Positions 54,509 to 60,197 of a stretch of 60,197 nucleotides of DNA are shown piece by piece. Below the pieces are notes generated by a model. The model saw nothing but the letters and a program-made list of their open reading frames with translations. It made no database searches and had not been told where the DNA came from. This DNA is from Blastocatellia bacterium (GTDB lineage: Bacteria; Acidobacteriota; Blastocatellia; HR10; J050). How positions within the stretch are numbered: position 1 is the first letter of the stretch; each line of letters opens with the position of its first letter. The DNA lies in NCBI GenBank assembly GCA_025054955.1, contig JANWZE010000100.1, positions 1 to 60,197 on the forward strand. The letters run 5' to 3'. The position numbers and the translations under genes are program-made.

Positions 54509-55879
54509 ATGAAGACTCACCAGGAGGCGCCCGCACGCGTGTTGATTGCCGATGACCAGTCCGATGTGCTGGAAGCTCTTCGCTTGTTGCTCAAGACCGA
54601 AGGGTATCAGATCGAGATGGCGCGTTCTCCGGCAGACATTTTAGAGGCGCTGGAGTCCCGCGATTTCGACGTTGCTTTGATTGACCTCAACTATGCGCGA
54701 GACACCACCTCCGGCAAGGAAGGACTGGACGTGCTCTCTCGCATTCAGCGTCTGGATAGCACGCTTCCGGTCATCGTCATGACGGCTTGGGGAAGCATCG
54801 AGCTGGCCGTAGAAGCAATGCGCCGAGGAGCGCGCGATTTCATTCAAAAGCCCTGGGACAACGCTCGGCTTCTGAGCATCGTGCGCACGCAGGTCGAGCT
54901 GGCGCGAGCGCTTCGGCGCGGTCAGCAACTGGAAGCCGAGAATCTAATGCTCCGCCGCGAGGTTCACCCAACGTTGATTGCTGAATCTCCCGCCATGAAG
55001 TCGGTGCTCGATCTTATTGCTCGCGTCGGCCCAGCGGATGCCAACGTGCTGATTACGGGCGAAAGTGGAACCGGCAAAGGAGTCGTCGCCCAGGCGCTTC
55101 ATGCGGCTTCCCCGCGCGCGGCCCGGACGATGGTGACGGTGAATGTGCCTGCCCTCTCCGAAGCCCTCTTTGAAAGCGAACTCTTCGGTCACGTCAAAGG
55201 AGCTTTCACCGATGCCAAGACGGACCGCGTCGGTCGGTTTGAGCTGGCCGATGGAAGCACGTTGTTCTTAGATGAAATTGCTCACATTCCTCTGGTGCTT
55301 CAAGCCAAACTGCTCCGAGCTATCGAAACCGGCGAATTCGAGCGCGTCGGATCCTCCCGGACTCGCCGCGTGGACGTTCGCATCATCTCGGCCACCAATG
55401 CCGATCTGAGCGAGGAAGTCGCCCGAGGCCGCTTCCGTCAGGATCTTCTTTTTCGACTCAACACGGTAGAGATTCATCTGCCGCCGCTCTGCGACCGACG
55501 CGAAGATATTCTACCGTTGGCTAAGCATTTCCTCAGCCTCTACTGCCGGCGTTACCGAAAGGACATCCGAGGCTTTGATGATGCGGCCCACCAGGCTTTG
55601 CTGAATTACTCCTGGCCGGGGAATGTTCGGGAACTGGATCATACGATCCAGCGGGCCGTGCTCATGGCGGAGGGAGAGGTTTTAAGAGAATTTGATCTCG
55701 GTTTGCGCTCGGGCCGTGAGCTTCGGGCTCGGCTCGACGATTTGAGTCTGGAAGAAGTCGAACGCTTGCTGATTCAAAAAGCCCTCGCTCGCTTCGGCGG
55801 CAATGTCAGTAAGGCAGCGGAACTTCTGGGATTGAGTCGCAGCGCCCTCTACCGGCGCATTCAAAAACACGGATTATGA
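54509..55879 (+). CDS. NtrC-family sigma-54-dependent response regulator
   Basis: The 456-residue protein has a receiver domain (VLIADDQSDV, phospho-acceptor Asp59 in VALIDLNYA, switch Lys in FIQKPWD). Its sigma-54 AAA+ domain has Walker A GESGTGKG, ESELFGHVKGAFTDAKTDR and Walker B TLFLDEI. A Fis-type helix-turn-helix follows (NVSKAAELLGLSRSALYRRI). The loop that contacts sigma-54 reads GAFTDA rather than canonical GAFTGA. The sensor kinase starts 9 bp after its stop. The likely target is the near-consensus sigma-54 promoter at 57415. Confidence 0.95.
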   Translation: MKTHQEAPARVLIADDQSDVLEALRLLLKTEGYQIEMARSPADILEALESRDFDVALIDLNYARDTTSGKEGLDVLSRIQRLDSTLPVIVMTAWGSIELAVEAMRRGARDFIQKPWDNARLLSIVRTQVELARALRRGQQLEAENLMLRREVHPTLIAESPAMKSVLDLIARVGPADANVLITGESGTGKGVVAQALHAASPRAARTMVTVNVPALSEALFESELFGHVKGAFTDAKTDRVGRFELADGSTLFLDEIAHIPLVLQAKLLRAIETGEFERVGSSRTRRVDVRIISATNADLSEEVARGRFRQDLLFRLNTVEIHLPPLCDRREDILPLAKHFLSLYCRRYRKDIRGFDDAAHQALLNYSWPGNVRELDHTIQRAVLMAEGEVLREFDLGLRSGRELRARLDDLSLEEVERLLIQKALARFGGNVSKAAELLGLSRSALYRRIQKHGL

Positions 55880-55888
55880 GATACGCTG

Positions 55889-57256
55889 ATGGCTGACCGC
55901 CCTCGTCTCCCGGCGCGAAAACTTACCTTTGAGCACCGCTTTCTTCTGCTGGCGCTCCTGGGAGGGCTTCCGGCCGTTCTGATCCTGCTTCTGTTCCTCT
56001 GGAGTGAGGATTACACGGCCAAGGTGCAGTGGACGCTGACGGTGCTGATCCTGAGCGTCTGGCTGGGAACGGCCTTTGCTCTTCGGGAGCGCGTCGTGCG
56101 ATCGCTTCAGACGCTCTCCAATATCCTGGCCGCACTGCGTGAAGGGGACTATTCGATCCGTGCTCGCGGCGCACGCCGTAACGATTCTCTCGGTGAAACC
56201 CTGCTGGAGGCGAATCTGCTGGGAGAGGTCCTGCGCGAGCGGCGATTGGGAGCCGTCGAAGCGACGGCGTTGCTGCGCAAAGTCATGGCTGAGATTGACG
56301 TGGCAGTGTTCGCCTTCGACGGCGCACAGAGGCTGCGGCTCATCAATCGCGCCGGTGAACGCTTGCTCGCTCAACCGGCTGAGAAGCTTCTCGGTCGCCC
56401 GGCTGCCGACCTCGGCCTGAGCGAATGCCTCGACGGCGAGGCCGTGCGAACGCTGGAGAAAAGTTTCCCCGGCGGCGCCGGGCGCTGGGGCATGCGCCGC
56501 AGTAGCTTCTGGCAAGAAGGCATCCCGCATCACTTGCTTGTGCTCGCTGACCTGAGCCGCGCCCTGCGAGAAGAAGAGCGCCAAGCCTGGCAACGGTTGA
56601 TTCGGGTGCTCGGTCATGAGCTGAACAATTCGCTGGCTCCCATCAAATCCATGGCCGAGACGCTGGAACGCTTGCTTGGTCGAGAGCCGCGCCCAGAGGA
56701 TTGGAAGGAAGACCTAGCGCGCGGACTGGCGGTGATTCGCGCTCGCGCCGAATCGCTCAGCCGATTCATGGAGAACTATGCGCGACTGGCTCGCTTGCCA
56801 CCGCCTCGGTTGCAGCCGCTCGATGTGGGCACACTGGTGCGACGAGTGATCGAACTGGAAACGCGCATGAAGGTGGCGCTTGTCGCCGGACCGAATGTGA
56901 CCATTCACGGAGATGCCGATCAACTGGAGCAGCTTCTCATTAACCTCGTGCGCAACGCAGTAGATGCGGCGCTGGAGACAGGCGGCGGCGTGGAAGTCGG
57001 TTGGACGACCAATGAAACCTCTCTCGATGTGTGGGTGACGGACGAAGGTCCGGGCCTTGCGAATACCGAGAATCTGTTCGTGCCGTTTTTCTCCACCAAA
57101 CCGGGAGGATCGGGAATCGGTTTGGTCTTGAGTCGGCAGATCGCCGAGGCTCACGGCGGCAGCCTCACGTTGGAGAATCGCCCGACGGGACGTGGCTGCC
57201 AGGCCCGGTTGCGCCTTCCTCTTCCCTCGTCTTGGAATCATGCTCAAAAGTTTTAG
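55889..57256 (+). CDS. NtrY-like sensor histidine kinase
   Basis: The 455-residue kinase has two closely spaced transmembrane helices (about 17-38 and 46-64) with almost no periplasmic loop. A HAMP-like segment (VVRSLQTLSNILAALREGDY) and a PAS-like region (about 135-230) follow. The phosphoacceptor box is VLGHELNNSLAPIKSMAETL, and the HATPase domain has N-box NLVRNAVDAAL, G1 DEGPGLAN and G2 GGSGIGLVLSR. The small sensor loop suggests detection within the membrane or cytoplasm, for example of envelope stress. It is coupled to the preceding regulator and precedes the efflux genes that the pair probably controls. Confidence 0.95.
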   Translation: MADRPRLPARKLTFEHRFLLLALLGGLPAVLILLLFLWSEDYTAKVQWTLTVLILSVWLGTAFALRERVVRSLQTLSNILAALREGDYSIRARGARRNDSLGETLLEANLLGEVLRERRLGAVEATALLRKVMAEIDVAVFAFDGAQRLRLINRAGERLLAQPAEKLLGRPAADLGLSECLDGEAVRTLEKSFPGGAGRWGMRRSSFWQEGIPHHLLVLADLSRALREEERQAWQRLIRVLGHELNNSLAPIKSMAETLERLLGREPRPEDWKEDLARGLAVIRARAESLSRFMENYARLARLPPPRLQPLDVGTLVRRVIELETRMKVALVAGPNVTIHGDADQLEQLLINLVRNAVDAALETGGGVEVGWTTNETSLDVWVTDEGPGLANTENLFVPFFSTKPGGSGIGLVLSRQIAEAHGGSLTLENRPTGRGCQARLRLPLPSSWNHAQKF

Positions 57257-57279
57257 CGCGGAGGGCAGCCCCGACTAAT

Positions 57280-57297
57280 GCAAGCAATGCGGCTTGC
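57280..57297. terminator. Small hairpin after the kinase gene
   Basis: GCAAGC-AATGCG-GCTTGC forms a 6-bp stem about 24 bp after the kinase stop, extendable by a wobble pair. No T-run follows, so a terminator or a regulator site are both possible. Confidence 0.3.
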
Positions 57298-57329
57298 GTG
57301 AATGTTCGCTTTTGGGACGGTCACGTCTC

Positions 57330-57346
57330 AGAAGTGGACACTTTCT
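57330..57346. promoter_or_regulatory. Candidate upstream activator site
   Basis: The imperfect palindrome AGAAGTG-GA-CACTTTCT lies about 69 bp before the -24 element of the sigma-54 promoter, the usual distance for an enhancer bound by an NtrC-type dimer. One site only, so the assignment is tentative. Confidence 0.4.
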
Positions 57347-57414
57347 AACACACCGAGCCGAGACTGCCATCATTAATCCACACTTTTGAACAAACTTGCA
57401 TCGCGCGAGCAAAA

Positions 57415-57429
57415 TGGCACGGCAGTTGC
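57415..57429 (+). promoter_or_regulatory. Sigma-54 (-24/-12) promoter
   Basis: TGGCACGGCAGTTGC matches the sigma-54 consensus TGGCAC-N5-TTGC exactly. It lies 30 bp before the adaptor gene's ATG and 9 bp before its GGAGG, leaving a very short leader. An NtrC-family activator is encoded just upstream. Confidence 0.82.
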
Positions 57430-57458
57430 CCAAAGAAACATTCTGGAGGCACGAGCGA

Positions 57459-58712
57459 ATGGACATACCACGACCGTCGGTAGCTCGTCGGAAACGCCTT
57501 CGCCGCGCCCTGTATGGGCTGATCGGTCTTGGGCTGATCGTGCTCATTACCGTTGGCGTGTCACGATTGAAGCCCGCGCCGCCGAGCGTCGAACGAGCAA
57601 CGGTGTGGATTGACACGGTGAAGCGCGGTCCCATGCTGCGGCAGGTGCGAGGACTGGGTACGCTCGTCCCCGAAGAAATTCGCTGGATTCCTGCCGCTAC
57701 GGAAGGGCGGGTCGAGCGACGGCTCGTTCAACCCGGAGCCGTGGTGAAATCCGACACTGTGTTGCTGGAGCTGAGCAATCCTGAACTCGAACAAGCCGCC
57801 CTCGAAGCCAAGATGCAACTGCGAGCTGCCGAAGCCGAGTACACCAACTTGCGCGTGCAACTGGAGAGCCAGCTTTTGACCCAGCGAGCACAAGCGGCAG
57901 CCGTGCAAGCGGAGTATCATCAGGCCAAACTTCAAGCGGAAGCCAATGAAGAGTTGGCAAAAGATCACTTGATTTCAGACTTGATATTGAAGCTCTCTCA
58001 GGTTCGAGCCGAAGAACTCTCTACCCGTTTCGAGATTGAGCAAAAGCGCCTGGCGATCATGGCCGAATCGGTGAAAGCGCAGTTGGCCGTGCAGCAAGCG
58101 CGGGTGGAGCAACTACGGGCGCTCTACGAACTGCGGCGCAGTCAGGTCGAAGCATTGCACGTGCGAGCAGGCACGGGCGGGGTGCTCCAACAGGTACTCG
58201 TCGAGGTCGGCCAGCAGGTCACCCCGGGCACCAATCTGGCGCGCGTCGCCGATCCCACACGCCTTATGGCGCAAATCCGAATTCCGGAAACTCAAGCGAA
58301 GGATGTTCAAATCGGCCAAACGGCTGCCATTGATACGCGCAACGGGATCGTTCCGGGGCGCGTCGTGCGCATTGATCCGGCTGTGCAGAATGGAACCGTC
58401 ACCGTGGATGTAGCTCTCGAAGGCCCCCTGCCCAAAGGATCACGCCCCGACTTGAGCGTGGACGGAACTATCGAAATCGAACGACTGGAGGATGTCCTCT
58501 ACGTCGGTCGTCCGGCCTTTGGCCAGGAGAAAAGCACGGTCGGCCTCTTCAAGCTCATCAACGGCGGCCGCGAGGCCGTTCGTGTGCCCGTGAAGCTGGG
58601 TCGTAGCTCCGTCAACACCATCGAGATTCTCGATGGGTTACAACCCGGCGATCAGGTTATCCTGTCGGACATGTCCGCCTGGGATGCTTTTGATCGCATC
58701 CGTCTGAATTAG
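57459..58712 (+). CDS. HlyD/MacA-like efflux periplasmic adaptor protein
   Basis: The 417-residue protein has one N-terminal anchor helix (about 18-35) and a biotinyl-lipoyl-like half (PAATEGRVERRLVQPGAVVK). A long alpha-helical hairpin (about 105-240, Gln/Glu/Ala-rich) and the second lipoyl half (VRAGTGGVLQQVLVEVGQQV) follow, then a beta-barrel domain (AQIRIPETQAKDVQIGQTAA). This is the membrane-fusion-protein layout that links an inner-membrane ABC or RND pump to an outer-membrane channel. The ATG follows GGAGG by 9 nt and is driven by a sigma-54 promoter. An ABC ATPase of MacB/LolD type comes next after a repeat-filled gap. Confidence 0.92.
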   Translation: MDIPRPSVARRKRLRRALYGLIGLGLIVLITVGVSRLKPAPPSVERATVWIDTVKRGPMLRQVRGLGTLVPEEIRWIPAATEGRVERRLVQPGAVVKSDTVLLELSNPELEQAALEAKMQLRAAEAEYTNLRVQLESQLLTQRAQAAAVQAEYHQAKLQAEANEELAKDHLISDLILKLSQVRAEELSTRFEIEQKRLAIMAESVKAQLAVQQARVEQLRALYELRRSQVEALHVRAGTGGVLQQVLVEVGQQVTPGTNLARVADPTRLMAQIRIPETQAKDVQIGQTAAIDTRNGIVPGRVVRIDPAVQNGTVTVDVALEGPLPKGSRPDLSVDGTIEIERLEDVLYVGRPAFGQEKSTVGLFKLINGGREAVRVPVKLGRSSVNTIEILDGLQPGDQVILSDMSAWDAFDRIRLN

Positions 58713-58975
58713 AAATCCGAAGCACGAAATCCGAAACAAATTCAAATGATCAAATCACGAAATCAAAAACCTTGGTTGGTTTCTCATACCAATTGCCGAG
58801 TGAAGATCGCAGCTCGTCGCTCGCTCGGTTCACGTCTCGGCATGCTTTTTGGCTTCATCAACGTGTGTCTTTTCCGCCGCAATTGGTATCAGTCGTTGTC
58901 GAAGAGTGTTTGGAACATTTTGTTTTGACTTTGGAGATTGTTTCGGATTTCGAGATTCAAATTTCGGACAGGCAA
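58709..58975. repeat. Second copy of the AAATCCGAA-type element
   Basis: GAAATCCGAAGCACGAAATC and GAAACAAATTCAAATGATC on the left, and GTTTGGAACATTTTG with TTGTTTCGGATTTCGAG on the right, repeat the arrangement seen at 3893-4201. Here too it sits between two genes that should work together. Confidence 0.75.
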
Positions 58976-58986
58976 AGGGCAAAGAT

Positions 58987-59730
58987 ATGAAAAACAATAA
59001 CCCACTAATTCGCCTTGAAGGCGTCACCAAGGTGTTCTACACGGAGGAAGTGGAAACCCATGCTTTGTCGGGCATTCACTTAGAGGTCAACCGGGGAGAA
59101 TTTCTCTCGGTCGCGGGTCCTTCAGGCTGTGGGAAATCCACGTTGTTGTCGCTCATCGGTCTGCTCGATTCGCCAACCGAGGGAGAATACTGGCTCAACG
59201 GCCGACCCGTTGCCACGCTGTCGGCATCGGAGCGGACACGGATTCGTAATCGGGAGATCGGGTTCATCTTCCAGGCGTTCAATCTGATCGGCGACCTGAC
59301 GGTGTACGAAAACGTGGAGCTGCCGCTGACGTATCGGAGAATACCTGCTGGTGAGCGGAAGAAGCGCGTTCAGGAGGCGTTGGAGCGCGTGGGCATGGCG
59401 CATCGGATGAGGCACTATCCGTCGCAACTGTCAGGCGGCCAGCAGCAGCGCGTCGCCGTGGCGCGGGCCGTGGTGGGTCAGCCGTCAATTCTGCTCGCCG
59501 ATGAGCCGACGGGCAACCTGGATTCGACCAATGGAGAAGCCGTCATGGAGCTGTTGCGGCAGTTACACCGTGACGGCGCAACAATCTGTATGGTCACGCA
59601 CGATCCGCGCTACGCCCGCTATGCCGAGCGCACGGTGCATCTGTTCGACGGACGCATTGTGGAAGAGGAGGAAGCCGCCCGCCGAGCGCACGAAGAAGAG
59701 CTTAAGCGAAGCGGCTTTGAGTTGGCATGA
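58987..59730 (+). CDS. ABC transporter ATP-binding protein, MacB/LolD type
   Basis: The 247-residue ATPase has Walker A GPSGCGKSTL, Q-loop FIFQAFNLIGDLTVYENVEL, signature QLSGGQQQRVAVARA, Walker B ILLADEPTGNLD and switch His MVTHDPRY. The LIGLLDSPTEGEYWLNG and ADEPTGNLDS stretches are characteristic of the MacB/LolD branch, which powers mechanotransmission of substrates or lipoproteins from the inner membrane. The permease that must accompany it is not in the window: downstream lies a minus-strand Uma2 gene, so the MacB-type permease is missing or elsewhere. Confidence 0.93.
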   Translation: MKNNNPLIRLEGVTKVFYTEEVETHALSGIHLEVNRGEFLSVAGPSGCGKSTLLSLIGLLDSPTEGEYWLNGRPVATLSASERTRIRNREIGFIFQAFNLIGDLTVYENVELPLTYRRIPAGERKKRVQEALERVGMAHRMRHYPSQLSGGQQQRVAVARAVVGQPSILLADEPTGNLDSTNGEAVMELLRQLHRDGATICMVTHDPRYARYAERTVHLFDGRIVEEEEAARRAHEEELKRSGFELA

Positions 59731-59842
59731 TCGTGCTGCCTAACACCCTCTGTGACACTCCGGGTCAGGCATTATCGCTTGTCTCTGGGTATGCGTCGTC
59801 GTTGCTTGAGAAAACGGGGTCCAATCGGGATAGCAGTAACCC

Positions 59843-60197
59843 TCATGCAGCAGGCGAGGAGGTTGGATGATGAGGGGAATGAGATTGCAACCACTCATCG
59901 AAAGCGAGCAGGGCCTGAAGTTCGCCTTCGTCTCGCAGGCGAGTCAGAAACTCCGTCAGTACCCGACTGGTCAAAAGCGGCAGCGCCTGACTCTGCGCCG
60001 AAACCTCATAGCCCTCCCCGCGGAGCAGGTAGATCGTCACCTCCTTCCCATCGTAGCGCCAAACTTCCGGCACACCCAATGCCGCATAGATCGGCAGCTT
60101 GAACGTGGAATCGTGATGCACATCAATCTCCACAGCAATGTCCGGCGGCGGGTCCACCTCGAAGTTCAGCTCCAGCCGGGCGCCCAGCAGGTCGGCG
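59843..60197 (-). CDS. Uma2-family protein, 5' end beyond the window
   Basis: The visible 117 or so C-terminal residues match Uma2/DUF820: ADLLGARLELNFEVDPPPDI, then AVEIDVHHDSTFKLPIYAAL and VPEVWRYDGKEVTIYLL. The strand-Glu pair (AVEIDV) of the nuclease-like core is present. The frame continues past 60197, so the start and the first catalytic Asp region are not seen. It is convergent with the ABC ATPase gene. Confidence 0.82.
   Translation of the reverse strand, partial: ADLLGARLELNFEVDPPPDIAVEIDVHHDSTFKLPIYAALGVPEVWRYDGKEVTIYLLRGEGYEVSAQSQALPLLTSRVLTEFLTRLRDEGELQALLAFDEWLQSHSPHHPTSSPAA

Overview
The window reads as one continuous stretch of chromosome (GC-rich, moderately dense, with many long repeat-filled gaps) from a Gram-negative heterotroph, most likely an Acidobacteriota (Blastocatellia-like) or close relative. 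The inference rests on an Oar-type TonB-dependent receptor with an N-terminal carboxypeptidase-regulatory-like domain, a PrkA/YeaH/SpoVR triad, several TadE/TadG-like genes, NtrC-type regulators and two Uma2-family genes. No tRNA, rRNA, CRISPR array, integrase or phage gene was seen.

Layout. 0.4-7.1 kb: a membrane TPR protein, a Uma2-family gene, a GcdA-like carboxyltransferase with a biotin carboxylase, a small AtpZ/AtpI-like membrane protein and phosphate acetyltransferase. 7.4-9.8 kb: a secreted FG-GAP protein and a short PuuD-like membrane protein. 10.2-15.8 kb (minus strand): a tight four-gene operon of ECF-like sigma factor, zinc-finger anti-sigma-like protein, TPR-CHAT protease and secreted subtilisin. 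16.4-22.5 kb (minus): five TadE/TadG-like genes, including two TadG-like paralogs. 22.9-27.5 kb: a YhaO/SbcD-like nuclease, a YhaN/SbcC-like coiled-coil protein with a degenerate P-loop, and a Nudix hydrolase. 27.5-28.7 kb: non-coding and rich in palindromic and tandem repeats. 28.7-35.1 kb: an ABC exporter pair, then two type I phosphodiesterase paralogs flanking a predicted seven-bladed propeller. 35.5-40.8 kb (minus): a GT-C/STT3-like membrane protein, a radical SAM/SPASM protein, a GT2 glycosyltransferase and an exported protein with a very long Asn-Asp/Asn-Gly tail. 41.3-42.98 kb: an orphan OmpR-type regulator convergent with a membrane redoxin whose catalytic Cys codon is TGA. 43.2-53.9 kb: TonB receptor, a PD-(D/E)XK-like protein, truB, and prkA-yeaH-spoVR. 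54.5-59.7 kb: an NtrC/NtrY-type two-component pair, a sigma-54 promoter, an efflux adaptor and a MacB/LolD-type ATPase. A truncated Uma2 gene sits at the right edge.

The strongest finding is the redoxin at 42176-42979. Two same-frame halves of one AhpC/TSA protein are separated by a single TGA exactly where the peroxidatic Cys belongs (UxxC), and a 6-bp hairpin with loop GGU begins 18 nt after the TGA. This is the form expected of a bacterial selenocysteine insertion element. Second is the sigma/anti-sigma/CHAT/subtilisin operon, which looks like a transcriptionally gated two-protease response module. Other notable items are the P-loop-less YhaN homolog, Asn-rich microsatellite tracts inside three coding genes, a 282-bp terminal-inverted-repeat element, and a near-consensus sigma-54 promoter beside its likely activator.
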